From Algoriphagus sp. (GTDB taxonomy: Bacteria > Bacteroidota > Bacteroidia > Cytophagales > Cyclobacteriaceae), in NCBI RefSeq assembly GCF_029254265.1, contig NZ_JAQWXX010000125.1, forward strand, positions 1 through 33,489: DNA of 33,489 bases, read 5' to 3'. The stretch's first letter is position 1. Every line of letters starts with the position of its first letter. A program made the translations under genes and the position numbers. Shown here one piece after another: positions 17,465 through 26,602 of the stretch. The notes beneath the pieces are model-generated. The model was not told the DNA's origin. It did no database searches and saw only the letters and a program-made list of their open reading frames with translations.

Positions 17465-19108
17465 TTACCAGAATACGATATAAAGTGCAGCGATAATCCC
17501 AGAGATTATGAAGGCTCCAATTTTGAATCCTGTACTTGTTTTAAACAAGTCACTATTGATTTCTATGCTATTTGGATGATCTTTTCCTTTGCCTTCATAT
17601 AAACTTATAGCAATCATCAAAGCAGCTAATATTAAGAACACCACTCCCATTCGATCGATAAACGGAAGATCAGGGAAAGCGATTTTTAAAACTACTGACA
17701 GAGGAATACTTAAAGCTGCGCCTACTAATGCGGCGTTGGAAGTAGTCTTTTTCCAAAATACTCCAAAGAAGAAAATTGCAAATACACCCGGGCTAATAAA
17801 TCCAGTATATTCTTGAATAAATTGGAATGCTTGATCTAGCTGTCCCAAAGCAGGAGCTACTATAGCAGCTACCAAAAAAGCTACGGCAGCCGTGATCCTT
17901 CCTACTTTCACCTGCTTGCTCTCACTAGCATCTTGACCAAAATATTTCTTATAAATATCCATAGTGAAGATAGTCGAAGTACTATTAGCCATTGAAGCCA
18001 ATGAAGACACGATTGCTGCAGTTAATGCTGCAAATGCTAAACCTTTCAAACCTACTGGCAATAATTGTAAAAGTGTTGGATAAGCTCTGTCTGACTTTAT
18101 CAATCCAGTTGCCGGATCTTTCATAGACTCAATAAAACCTACATCTATTCCATTATTGACAATTACAAATGCTGCGATACCTGGTATAACAACAATCAGT
18201 GGCATTAATAATTTTAAGAATCCGGCGAAGATCATTCCTTTTTGTGCCTCATCTAAGCTTTTTGCAGCCAAAGCTCGCTGCGTGATATATTGATTAAAAC
18301 CCCAATAACTCAAATTGGTAATCCACATACCTCCTACTAAAACAGAAATTCCAGGAAGGTCAAGATAAGCATCTCTTGTTCCACCTTTTCCATCCGGAAT
18401 CATCATTTCACCTTTGGAAAGAATCATGGAAAAATGCCCTGGTACTTCTCTACGAAGCAAGCCTAAACCTTCCCAAGCATCTCCGCCACCTACCATTTGC
18501 AGGGCTATGTAAGTGGTGGCCAATCCACCAGCAATAAGGAAAACCACCTGTACTACATCAGTCCATGCCACCGCCTTTAATCCTCCATAAATCGAATACA
18601 ACATTGCAAATAGCGCAAGGCCGATAATTCCATAGACTAAAGGAACATCTAATATGGTGTTCAAGCTAAGTGCACCTAGATATAGTACTGAGGTCAAATT
18701 CACAAATACATATAAAAGCAACCAGAATATGGCCATGGTAGTACGAACCCTTGTATCATATCGGTCCAGCAAAAAGCCCGGCATAGTGTAAATACCCTTC
18801 TTTATATATATGGGTAGGAAAAAGATAGCCACCACCAATAGAGTGGCTGCTGCCATCCATTCATAAGTAGAAATAGCTAAGCCAAGCGCAAAACCAGAGC
18901 CCGACATTCCAATAAATTGCTCAGCTGAAATATTGGAGGCAATTAGAGAAGCTCCTACTGCCCACCAAGGCAATGCTTTTGAAGCCAGAAAATAATCAGA
19001 AGAGTTTTTGACATGACCTTTTTTTTCTCTGGAGACAAAAAGGCCCATCCCTATAATGAGTAAGCAGTAGCCGATGAAAACGGCTAAATCTAAGGGTTCT
19101 AAGAGCAT
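17465..19108 (-). CDS. Sodium/solute symporter, probable xylose transporter
   Basis: 547 aa SSS-family (SLC5-like, vSGLT relative) permease with about 14 TM helices. The N-terminal half carries the family pattern ASLIASNISAEQFIGMSGSG, with the helix break of the Na+ and sugar sites, and DRYDTRVRTTMAIFW follows in the loop. As the first gene of an operon with xylB and xylA it probably imports D-xylose with Na+. The gap to xylB is 11 nt. A LacI-type palindrome sits 80 nt before its ATG, giving a likely regulation point. Confidence 0.9.
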   Translation of the reverse strand: MLLEPLDLAVFIGYCLLIIGMGLFVSREKKGHVKNSSDYFLASKALPWWAVGASLIASNISAEQFIGMSGSGFALGLAISTYEWMAAATLLVVAIFFLPIYIKKGIYTMPGFLLDRYDTRVRTTMAIFWLLLYVFVNLTSVLYLGALSLNTILDVPLVYGIIGLALFAMLYSIYGGLKAVAWTDVVQVVFLIAGGLATTYIALQMVGGGDAWEGLGLLRREVPGHFSMILSKGEMMIPDGKGGTRDAYLDLPGISVLVGGMWITNLSYWGFNQYITQRALAAKSLDEAQKGMIFAGFLKLLMPLIVVIPGIAAFVIVNNGIDVGFIESMKDPATGLIKSDRAYPTLLQLLPVGLKGLAFAALTAAIVSSLASMANSTSTIFTMDIYKKYFGQDASESKQVKVGRITAAVAFLVAAIVAPALGQLDQAFQFIQEYTGFISPGVFAIFFFGVFWKKTTSNAALVGAALSIPLSVVLKIAFPDLPFIDRMGVVFLILAALMIAISLYEGKGKDHPNSIEINSDLFKTSTGFKIGAFIISGIIAALYIVFW

Positions 19109-19188
19109 GAATTAGTAAGGTTAAGGTTTGGGTTGAACTTTTGGGTAATTGACTAAACTTAATTGAGTAAACCATTAAAGATAAGATT

Positions 19189-19208
19189 TTATGCAAACGT
19201 CTGCATAA
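19189..19208. promoter_or_regulatory. LacI-family-type operator upstream of the xylose operon
   Basis: 20-nt palindrome TTATGCAAACGTCTGCATAA; only one base pair of ten departs from perfect symmetry. The core GCAAACGTCTGC with central CG resembles the sites of PurR/CcpA/LacI-type regulators. It lies 80 nt before the symporter ATG. No lacI-family gene is in the window, so the regulator would be encoded elsewhere. Confidence 0.6.
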
Positions 19209-19324
19209 AAAAAAATAGACATTTTGATTTCAAGATACGGGTCCGAATTCAAAGTTTGAAAATAATTTCGAGCACACATTAAATCTGGAAAGACCTAACA
19301 TATTGAAATACTATCTATTACTAA

Positions 19325-19361
19325 AAAAAGCAAACCTTATTTGCCGAGAATAAGGCTTTTT
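19325..19361 (-). terminator. Imperfect terminator-like hairpin
   Basis: Stem CCTTATT/AATAAGG (loop of 7) extended by AAAAAG/CTTTTT after a 4-nt bulge; on the minus strand it is followed by TTTGCTTTTTTT. It could insulate the xylose promoter from upstream read-through. No assigned transcript feeds it. Confidence 0.3.
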
Positions 19362-19657
19362 AAAATTTTCTTTAAGATCATTTTTTTTTCAATTTAAATT
19401 AAGCTTGAAAAATTAAACTAATTGTTTTAGAAACATTTTCCATATTTGAAATGGTAAATGAACGATTGAAGAATTGTTTCGGAATCGCTCAAAAAAGTGT
19501 TCGATACCGTTCATTTTAATTAAATGTATCAAAAATATTATGTTGAAATTATTTAAGCATATACCATCTATAGCCTAATTACTACAAAAAATAAGATTTT
19601 TAGTAGAAAATGCTGTCAGTCAAATTACCTTAGCATCATAATTGGGTAAAATAACCT

Positions 19658-20335
19658 ATGGCAAATAAAAGTAGTGTTTTTGATATGATTGGACCGGTCA
19701 TGATTGGACCGTCCTCCTCACACACCGCAGGTGTTGTCCGTATTGCCAGGGCAGCAATCCGAATTTTAGGTGGAATTCCAGATGAGGCATCAATCACATT
19801 TTATAACTCTTTTGCCAGAACCTATGAAGGGCATGGAAGTGATCGTGCCATTATAGGAGGATTAATGGATTTTAGAACAGACGATGCTCGAATAAAGGAT
19901 GCATTGGAAATCGCTAAGGAAAGAGGTTTAATTTACAAGTTTAAATCTATTGGAAACTCTTCTGTTCATCATCCAAATACCATCAAACTCAATCTTAAAA
20001 AAGGGGATCGAATCATTGAAGTTGTGGGAGAAAGCTTAGGTGGCGGAGTGATTAACATTGCTGAAGTGGATGGATTTGTTGCTAATTTTTCAGCACAAAA
20101 CCATAGTTTAATTATCAAAGCATCTGATGTCGCTGGCGCAATTGCGTTTATTTCAAGTATAATTGCACAAGAAAAAGCAAATATTGCAACCATGTCCGTT
20201 TCGAGAAAAGGCAAGAATGATTTAGCTTGCCATGTAATTGAAATGGATTCTGGTATTCAAAAAATAACTCTTGAATACCTTAGATCGATTCCCTGGATCA
20301 AAGAATTAATTTACATACCAGATATAGACCTTTAA
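19658..20335 (+). CDS. sdaAB: L-serine dehydratase, iron-sulfur type, beta subunit
   Basis: 225 aa, normal for the separate beta subunit. The motif IGPSSSHTAG (residues 16-25) and following RIARAAIRILGG match the beta domain; the C-terminal third (from about residue 145, HSLIIKASDVAGAIAFISSI) is an ACT domain that senses serine. With the alpha subunit, which carries the 4Fe-4S cluster, it deaminates L-serine to pyruvate and ammonia. The alpha gene is not adjacent, so it must be elsewhere. It is followed after 8 nt by a TolC gene on the same strand, so it is probably the lead gene of a three-gene unit. Confidence 0.9.
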   Translation: MANKSSVFDMIGPVMIGPSSSHTAGVVRIARAAIRILGGIPDEASITFYNSFARTYEGHGSDRAIIGGLMDFRTDDARIKDALEIAKERGLIYKFKSIGNSSVHHPNTIKLNLKKGDRIIEVVGESLGGGVINIAEVDGFVANFSAQNHSLIIKASDVAGAIAFISSIIAQEKANIATMSVSRKGKNDLACHVIEMDSGIQKITLEYLRSIPWIKELIYIPDIDL

Positions 20336-20343
20336 TTCCACAC

Positions 20344-21687
20344 ATGAAAAAGTACATTTGGAGTCTTTTTTTAGCTTCAGGTTTTATTTTCCAAATTCAA
20401 GCCCAAGATGTTCCGGCAGGTCCTTATGATCTGCAAACAGCGGTTGATATAGCTTTGGAAAATAACCTTACACTAAAACGAAGCGAACTAAACCAACTTA
20501 GTAACGAAGCAACAGTAATGCAAAATAAGGGGGCGAGATACCCTACTTTATCTACTGGAGCTAGTACAGGATATCGATGGGGTAGATCCATCAACCCCGT
20601 TACTAACCTATTTGAAACAGCAAGAATTGGGAATATAAATCTTTCCGCTAATTCTAATGTCACATTGTTTGCTGGAAGTAGGGTAACAAATACCTTAAAC
20701 CAGAGTCAGACCAATTTAGAGGCTGGTCTTTACAACATAGAGGCTACAAGAAATAATATTACGCTTAATATTATTAACCTTTTCGTGAATGTAGTTTTCA
20801 ACCGAGAGCAAGTGAATATTGCAGAAAGCCAACTTGCAACCTCAAAAGAGCAATTAGATCGAACCAAAAAGTTGGTTGAGGCAGGTTCACTCCCACTTTC
20901 TGATCAATTAGATTTGCAATCACAAAATGCAACGAATGAATTAGAGGTGATCAACGCAAGAAATAACCTCAGAATATCCAAACTTAATTTGGCTCAAGCG
21001 ATGCAAATCCCATTTACAGAGGATTTCCAAGTAATTGAGCCCGAATTTGTTATTAATGAAAATCTCATGGCTACAGAAAACCCTGAAGTAATTTATAACA
21101 CTGCTGTAGAAATAATGCCGGAAATTAAGTTGGCTCAATCAAATGTCGAAAGCGCAGAATATGGGGTTAAAGTTGCAAAAGGAGCATTTCTACCAACACT
21201 TGGTTTAGGTGCAAATTTATTTTCCAATTATGTAGACCAGGCTTTTGGAACGGAACGCCCACCTTTTGGGAAACAAATCGAAAACAACTTATCACAATCC
21301 GTGAATTTAAATTTAAGTATTCCGATTTTTTCTCAATTCAACAACAAAGCAACTGTACAACGTGCAAGAGTTCAGAAACAAATCAGTGAAGTAGCAGAAA
21401 TAGAAGCTAAAAACACTTTGAGGCAAGATATTGAAACTGCCTATAACAGTGCACTTTCAGCTCAGCAATCATATGAAGCAAATTTAATTCGATTAGAGGC
21501 AGTTCAGGAGTCTTTCCGGATCGCTCAGCAACGATTAGATGCTGGAGCGATTAATTCAGTTGATTTTCAAGTTGCTCAAAACAACCTCTTCAACACTCAG
21601 GCAGATTTGCTAAATGCAAAATACACTTACATATTTAGAGTTAAAGTGCTCGATTTCTACCTAGGTAACCCCATTAATCTTAACTAA
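20344..21687 (+). CDS. TolC family outer-membrane efflux protein
   Basis: 447 aa with signal peptide MKKYIWSLFLASGFIFQIQAQ. The rest shows the duplicated OEP pattern: long amphipathic helices rich in Gln, Asn and Ala, with LQTAVDIALENNLTLKRSE at the start of repeat 1 and TAVEIMPEIKLAQSNVESAEYGVKVAKGAFLP (starting near residue 259) at repeat 2. It forms the outer-membrane duct of a tripartite exporter. It lies 8 nt after sdaAB and 3 nt before the periplasmic adaptor gene. Confidence 0.93.
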   Translation: MKKYIWSLFLASGFIFQIQAQDVPAGPYDLQTAVDIALENNLTLKRSELNQLSNEATVMQNKGARYPTLSTGASTGYRWGRSINPVTNLFETARIGNINLSANSNVTLFAGSRVTNTLNQSQTNLEAGLYNIEATRNNITLNIINLFVNVVFNREQVNIAESQLATSKEQLDRTKKLVEAGSLPLSDQLDLQSQNATNELEVINARNNLRISKLNLAQAMQIPFTEDFQVIEPEFVINENLMATENPEVIYNTAVEIMPEIKLAQSNVESAEYGVKVAKGAFLPTLGLGANLFSNYVDQAFGTERPPFGKQIENNLSQSVNLNLSIPIFSQFNNKATVQRARVQKQISEVAEIEAKNTLRQDIETAYNSALSAQQSYEANLIRLEAVQESFRIAQQRLDAGAINSVDFQVAQNNLFNTQADLLNAKYTYIFRVKVLDFYLGNPINLN

Positions 21688-21690
21688 ACC

Positions 21691-23007
21691 ATGGCAAACA
21701 AAAAATCAAATAAACTATTGTATTACTTATTTGGTGCAATAGTAGTACTAATTATTTTCGCAGTAATCGCTAGAAAAGCCGGATGGGTAGGTGGAGTAAA
21801 GGAGCTAGAAGTTGAAGTATCAAAGGCAGCAAAAACAAAAATTGTTGAAAAAGTGAGTGCTTCTGGTGAGATTCAGCCTGAAGTAGAAGTAAAACTCAGT
21901 CCAGATGTGGCTGGTGAAATTATCGAATTAAATATCGAGGAAGGTGACTCCGTAGAAATGGGTAAACTTCTTGTTAAAATTCGCCCTGATAATTTCATTT
22001 CTGCTTTGGACAGAACTAAAGCAAACTTGAATCAGCAGCTGGCAAATTTGGCACAGGCCAAAGCAGCACTTCAGCGATCTGAGGCTCAATTCACGCAGGC
22101 TGAGTTGAATTTTGAAAGACAGAAAAAGCTATACGAGCAAAAAGTAATATCTGATGCAGACTATGAAACGGCTCAAGCAAGTTACATATCTGCTCAAAAA
22201 GATTTGGAAGCTGCTAAGCAAAATGTAGTTGCTTCGGAATTTATTATTAAAAGTTCACAGGCAACAGTTAACGAAGCAGCTGAAAACCTTAGATTAACCA
22301 ATGTATATTCTCCAGTGAGCGGGATTGTATCGAATCTATTGGTTGAGCAAGGAGAAAGAGTTGTAGGTACACAGCAAATGGCAGGTACTGAAATGCTTAC
22401 CATTGCTGACCTATCCAAAATGGAAGTAAGAGTTGATGTTAATGAAAATGACATTGTGAGGTTAAGCCTAGGTGATACCACGGTTATCGATGTGGACGCA
22501 TATGCTTACACCGGTAAAAAATTCATGGGTATTGTAACTTCAATTGCAAATACGGCGAATGCAAAATCATCACCAGATGCAGTGACAGAGTTTAAAGTTA
22601 AAATCAGAATTTTAAATAGTTCGTATCAAGACCTAGTGAGTGAAGGCAAGAAGTATCCTTTCAGACCGGGGATGACTGCATCAGTAGAAATTCTGACTAC
22701 TTCAAAAAACAATGCTTTAGCAGTTCCACTTTCTGCAGTTACTACTCGCGATAACCAATTAGACACTTTGGCTGGTGGAACCACCAAATCAAAAGAACTA
22801 GTATTTATATATGATGGCGGTGTTGCAAAATTGAGAGAAATCAAAACTGGAATTTCTGATTTCCAAAACATCGAAGTCCTTGATGGAATTAAAGAAGGAG
22901 AAGAAATAATCTCAGGACCTTACTTTATTGTCAGCAAAGAGCTTAAGGATGGTGATAAAGTGAAGATATCAGAAGGAAAAGTTAAGATCGAGGTAAAAGA
23001 AGATTAA
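21691..23007 (+). CDS. HlyD/MacA-like periplasmic adaptor of an efflux system
   Basis: 438 aa. A membrane helix at about residues 8-27 anchors it in the inner membrane. The half-motif KTKIVEKVSASGEIQPEVEV with IEEGDSVEMGKLL is the first lipoyl half; a coiled-coil hairpin rich in Gln/Ala/Glu follows (about 105-200), then the second lipoyl half NVYSPVSGIVSNLLVEQGERV and the beta-barrel/MP domain. The style matches MacA-like adaptors of ABC exporters. It is 3 nt after tolC and ends at a strong terminator, so the ABC ATPase and permease, or RND pump, are not in this operon. Confidence 0.9.
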   Translation: MANKKSNKLLYYLFGAIVVLIIFAVIARKAGWVGGVKELEVEVSKAAKTKIVEKVSASGEIQPEVEVKLSPDVAGEIIELNIEEGDSVEMGKLLVKIRPDNFISALDRTKANLNQQLANLAQAKAALQRSEAQFTQAELNFERQKKLYEQKVISDADYETAQASYISAQKDLEAAKQNVVASEFIIKSSQATVNEAAENLRLTNVYSPVSGIVSNLLVEQGERVVGTQQMAGTEMLTIADLSKMEVRVDVNENDIVRLSLGDTTVIDVDAYAYTGKKFMGIVTSIANTANAKSSPDAVTEFKVKIRILNSSYQDLVSEGKKYPFRPGMTASVEILTTSKNNALAVPLSAVTTRDNQLDTLAGGTTKSKELVFIYDGGVAKLREIKTGISDFQNIEVLDGIKEGEEIISGPYFIVSKELKDGDKVKISEGKVKIEVKED

Positions 23008-23021
23008 TTACTTCGAGATCC

Positions 23022-23061
23022 AAAAAAAGCCTTCTCTGTACTTACAGAGAAGGCTTTTTTT
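23022..23061. terminator. Bidirectional rho-independent terminator
   Basis: 18-bp perfect stem (22-39 paired with 44-61 of the 23000 block) with core GCCTTCTCTGT/ACAGAGAAGGC, loop ACTT, seven A before and eight T after. Lies between the convergent adaptor (+) and maf (-) genes and touches the maf stop codon. Confidence 0.92.
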
Positions 23062-23639
23062 TACCATTTTTTTAGCTGTTCATAGATAAGATGGAGGGGA
23101 AAACCCATTACATTAAAATAGGACCCTTCTATTTTTGTTACTCCCATAAAACCTATCCATTCTTGAATCCCATAAGCACCAGCCTTATCGAAAGGTTTGT
23201 AAACTTTGATATAATGCCAAATTTCATCTTCCTCCAAAAACCGAAAAGTAACTAAGGTCTCATCCTCTATAGTAATCTTTTTAGATTTGCCCCGCAGTGT
23301 CACTGCAGTCATTACTTTATGAGTCGCGCCTGAAAGACTTTTCAGCATATCAAATGCTTCTTGCTCCGTCTTTGGCTTACCTAAAACATGATTGTTTTCA
23401 AGAACAACCGTATCTGAAGTAATTAAAATTTCATTCTCACCCAACTGATCTCCAAAAGCATCTGATTTCAGCTTAGAGAGATAGGCAGCTACATATTCCG
23501 CTTTAAGTTCTGGCGGTATTATTTCATCGACTGGGCTAAGTCTGATTTCAAAATCGACTTCCAAGCCTCTCAACAATTCTTGTCTTCTGGGAGAATTGGA
23601 GGCTAATATGATTTTTTTATTCTTTAGGTTATTCAACAT
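23061..23639 (-). CDS. maf: Maf family nucleoside triphosphate pyrophosphatase
   Basis: 192 aa from the ATG at 23639; the frame is open 12 codons further upstream but MLNNLKNKKIILASNSPRRQ is the standard start. The Maf motif SNSPRRQELL and the catalytic ITSDTVVLENN are present, followed by LGKPKTEQEAFDML. Members hydrolyse dTTP, UTP and modified pyrimidine triphosphates and act as house-cleaning enzymes; the YhdE-like subgroup is likely. It overlaps the 3' end of the DUF1015 gene by 11 nt, so it is translationally coupled and part of accC-DUF1015-maf. Confidence 0.93.
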   Translation of the reverse strand: MLNNLKNKKIILASNSPRRQELLRGLEVDFEIRLSPVDEIIPPELKAEYVAAYLSKLKSDAFGDQLGENEILITSDTVVLENNHVLGKPKTEQEAFDMLKSLSGATHKVMTAVTLRGKSKKITIEDETLVTFRFLEEDEIWHYIKVYKPFDKAGAYGIQEWIGFMGVTKIEGSYFNVMGFPLHLIYEQLKKW

Positions 23640-24927
23640 AAGCTTGATAATCAAAATGGAATTCAGATTGGTCAATACTGGCGAATAATAAACCTCCGAG
23701 TGCTTTTGGATAGAAATAGGTGGATTTTTGGGGCATCACAAAACCCGACTTACAAACTTCCAATACTTGAGCAAGTTCAAGTTCTCTTGTAATAATGGCA
23801 AAACTTGCACTTCCAGATTTGACCTCTTGAATACAGCGTGAAAAATTCCGTTCATATACCAGTTGATCTGAATTTCTTTGCTGGTCTGATGAAATCCCAA
23901 GGATGCGGGTAAAAACAAGTTCATGTAATACTTCCAAGTCTAACTTCCGAATAGGGTCTGGTAAATGTTGATTAAAGGTTTGATATTTTTCAATTGATAG
24001 CTGCAAAAGATAGCTTTCCTCTCCTATTACTAACCCAAAAGACCAAGGCTTATGAAAGGCATACCCTCCTAGTTCTTCTGAATCTCCGAACTTTTTCACT
24101 TCAAACCATTCTCTGACCTTAGCCATAAATTCATCCTCAGTCATCTTTAGCCCATAAAATAATCGGTGGGTCGGAAGGATTTTTAAATGATTTCCAGCTG
24201 TATTCGTCAAATACATCATATGATAATCAAATCCCTTCCACTTCTCCTCGGGTAAATTTCCTTGCTGAGATTTCCGATAAGCTATTGCGCCTTGTAACCG
24301 GTGATGTCCATCTGCTAAAATGATTTTTTTATCCCTTAAGACCTTTAAAAACTTTGAAATAATCTTAGCATCATGAATAACTCCCAACACCTCTCTCACG
24401 CCCTGATAATCTTCCAGTTCATAAAGAGGGGAAGCTATTGCGGCATCCATGTGAATCTCTAGGCTTCCCTCCAAATCTTCATATAATCCATGAGTAGGGC
24501 TAGCCTGAATTTGACTGCTTTTTAGAAGTTCTATCCGGTCATTTACTGCAGAAACAATCGTATTTTCATGCCTCAAAATGACATTTTCATCCCAGTCATA
24601 AGCCTTAATCTGACAGATAAAGCCTTTTCTACAACGCTCCTCTTGTTCTCCTGGCAATCTAAAATATTGGTAATAAACATAGATCCCTGGAAGAAGATCC
24701 TGTTTCAAAACCCCTTCTTTTTTCCATTTATTAAGAGTTAATGCAGCTTCTTGAGCTGGATTTGCTCCTTTGGGAACAGATAGATGAATACTATTAAGTG
24801 GGTTTTCATATAATAATTTCCGCTGCTTGGCTGATACTACGTCAAATAACGGAGCAGATAATTCTTCTATACCAGAAGCTAATTCATCAGAATATCTCCA
24901 GGCTTTTATAGGTAAAATCTCCGCCAT
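23629..24927 (-). CDS. DUF1015 family protein
   Basis: 432 aa, full length for DUF1015 (start MAEILPIKAWRYSDEL; SAPLFDVVSAKQRKLLYENP; HLSVPKGANP). No signal peptide, so cytoplasmic. The ADGHHRLQGAIAYRK segment (about residue 208) is a strongly patterned motif with a DGHHR core, reminiscent of the catalytic motif of ParB/sulfiredoxin-fold proteins, which include serine kinases; this similarity is my reading by eye and not a demonstrated homology. From general knowledge the family is often near serine or phosphoglycerate genes in Bacteroidota. Here it is 1 nt after accC and overlaps maf, so it is tightly in the operon. Biochemical function unknown. Confidence 0.85.
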   Translation of the reverse strand: MAEILPIKAWRYSDELASGIEELSAPLFDVVSAKQRKLLYENPLNSIHLSVPKGANPAQEAALTLNKWKKEGVLKQDLLPGIYVYYQYFRLPGEQEERCRKGFICQIKAYDWDENVILRHENTIVSAVNDRIELLKSSQIQASPTHGLYEDLEGSLEIHMDAAIASPLYELEDYQGVREVLGVIHDAKIISKFLKVLRDKKIILADGHHRLQGAIAYRKSQQGNLPEEKWKGFDYHMMYLTNTAGNHLKILPTHRLFYGLKMTEDEFMAKVREWFEVKKFGDSEELGGYAFHKPWSFGLVIGEESYLLQLSIEKYQTFNQHLPDPIRKLDLEVLHELVFTRILGISSDQQRNSDQLVYERNFSRCIQEVKSGSASFAIITRELELAQVLEVCKSGFVMPQKSTYFYPKALGGLLFASIDQSEFHFDYQAYVE

Positions 24928-24928
24928 A

Positions 24929-26425
24929 TTAATTTAATCTCTTTCTCCAAGCTGACTCACTTACTTCTTCCACACTTGGTTTTGTGACAGACATGTTACT
25001 TTCTTTTTGAAGGAACTCAACAGCCAAAGCAGCTAATAATTCAGATTCTTCTGAAGTCAATTCAGAATCCAAAACATCTGGGGTAAAATAACGCTCAACA
25101 AATTTCGTGTCAAAATTTCCACTTTTAAATGCTTCATGGCTCAGTGCAAATCTGCAAAAACCAAGTGTATTTTGGATTCCGCTGATCTTATACTCATCAA
25201 TTGCCCGTATCATCCGATCAATAGCAGAGGCTCTATCCTCAGCATGTGTGATTAATTTTGCAATCATCGGATCGTAATAAATAGGTATAGCCATGCCTTG
25301 TTCAAAACCATCATCCACTCTGATCCCAGGTCCTTCAGGTCTTTGATAAGTATGTAAAGTCCCTATATCAGGAAGAAAGTTATTTCTAGGATCTTCTGCA
25401 TAGACTCTTACTTCTATGGAGTGCCCATGAATTTTGAGATCTTCCTGTGCAAAAGATAGCGGTTTACCCTCTGCGATATAGATCTGTTCACGAACAAGGT
25501 CTTTGCCAGTGATCATTTCTGTAACGGGATGCTCTACCTGCAGTCTCGTGTTCATTTCGAGGAAATAAAAATTCAATTGATCATCCACGATAAACTCAAC
25601 AGTACCTGCCCCATAATAATCACAGGCTTTTGCCACTCCTACGGCAGCATCGCCCATAGCTTTTCGCATTTCCGGAGAAACCACTGCTGATGGAGCTTCC
25701 TCAATTACTTTTTGATGTCTTCGCTGAATCGAGCATTCGCGTTCAAAAAGGTAAACCACATTGCCTTGCTGATCACCTAAAATCTGAATCTCAATATGAC
25801 GAGGTGAGGTTATGAATTTTTCAATGAAAACTGCTCCATCTCCAAATGCGGATTTAGCTTCACTGACCGCTCGCTGCATTTGTGATTCAAATTCTTCTTC
25901 ATTTTCCACGATTCGCATACCTTTTCCTCCTCCTCCGGCACTGGCCTTAATCAGGATAGGATATCCGATTTCTGAAGCTCTTCTTTTAGCAACTGCGATA
26001 TCAGAGATCGCCTCTTCTGTTCCAGGAACGAGTGGAATATCATAATGAGAAACTGCTTGTTTGGCAGCAAGTTTACTACCCATGACCTCAATAGATTCAG
26101 GAGATGGGCCTACAAAGATGATTCCTGCCTCTTTCACTTTCCTGGCAAAATCAGCATTCTCAGAAAGAAATCCATATCCAGGATGAATGGCATCTACATT
26201 TAACTCTTTGGAAAGCAAAATTATTTTTTCTCCTAGCAAATAAGATTCAGATGAAGGAGCCGGGCCAAGACAAATTGCTTCATCTGCAAATTGAACATGA
26301 GGTGAGTTACGGTCTGCTTCGCTGTACACAGCCACAGTCCTGATTCCCATCTCTTTTGCAGTACGCATGATTCTTAAGCTTATTTCACCTCTATTAGCAA
26401 CTAGAAGTTTTTTAATTTTTGACAT
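24929..26425 (-). CDS. accC: Biotin carboxylase subunit of acetyl-/acyl-CoA carboxylase
   Basis: 498 aa ATP-grasp enzyme that carboxylates biotin on a carrier using HCO3- and ATP. Signatures: N-terminal KKLLVANRGEISLRIMRTAK, the glycine-rich ATP loop KASAGGGGKGMR, and the FLEMNTRLQVEHPVTEM segment of the active site. It is about 50 residues longer than E. coli AccC but lacks a C-terminal biotinyl domain, so a separate BCCP is needed. Length also fits the biotin carboxylase part of propionyl-CoA carboxylase in this phylum; acetyl versus propionyl cannot be decided. It leads accC-DUF1015-maf and is divergent from the alpha-oxoamine synthase. As a bicarbonate consumer it is a possible beneficiary of the Dab system. 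Confidence 0.9.
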   Translation of the reverse strand: MSKIKKLLVANRGEISLRIMRTAKEMGIRTVAVYSEADRNSPHVQFADEAICLGPAPSSESYLLGEKIILLSKELNVDAIHPGYGFLSENADFARKVKEAGIIFVGPSPESIEVMGSKLAAKQAVSHYDIPLVPGTEEAISDIAVAKRRASEIGYPILIKASAGGGGKGMRIVENEEEFESQMQRAVSEAKSAFGDGAVFIEKFITSPRHIEIQILGDQQGNVVYLFERECSIQRRHQKVIEEAPSAVVSPEMRKAMGDAAVGVAKACDYYGAGTVEFIVDDQLNFYFLEMNTRLQVEHPVTEMITGKDLVREQIYIAEGKPLSFAQEDLKIHGHSIEVRVYAEDPRNNFLPDIGTLHTYQRPEGPGIRVDDGFEQGMAIPIYYDPMIAKLITHAEDRASAIDRMIRAIDEYKISGIQNTLGFCRFALSHEAFKSGNFDTKFVERYFTPDVLDSELTSEESELLAALAVEFLQKESNMSVTKPSVEEVSESAWRKRLN

Positions 26426-26519
26426 ATCTATAATGTTTATTTGGGTATGCGGTAGGCAGAAAGCGAAATAAAGAAATAATTCTGAGCTTTATAAAGAATC
26501 CTTGAATCACCTACCGAAT

Positions 26520-26551
26520 TTTGCTTGGGAGGCATTTAAGTTTTATTTTTG
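26520..26551 (+). promoter_or_regulatory. Bacteroidota-type promoter of the alpha-oxoamine synthase gene
   Basis: TTTG at 26520-26523, a 20-nt spacer, and TATTTTTG at 26544-26551, an exact match to the TTTG/TAnnTTTG consensus. The predicted start of transcription near 26557 gives a leader of about 45 nt to the TTG start. Confidence 0.75.
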
Positions 26552-26602
26552 GCGTTTAATGGATTGAACATTAAAAAAACATATCACTAAATAACGAAAG
26601 CT

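Larger units (their letters stand above)
19109..19657. other. 549-nt intergenic region between xylose operon and sdaAB
   Basis: Contains no convincing ORF. It holds a LacI-type palindrome (19189-19208), an imperfect terminator-like hairpin (19325-19361), and a 9-bp inverted repeat AAATGAACG/CGTTCATTT (19456-19464 and 19508-19516) upstream of sdaAB. No clear TAnnTTTG promoter was found on either strand. Confidence 0.6.
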
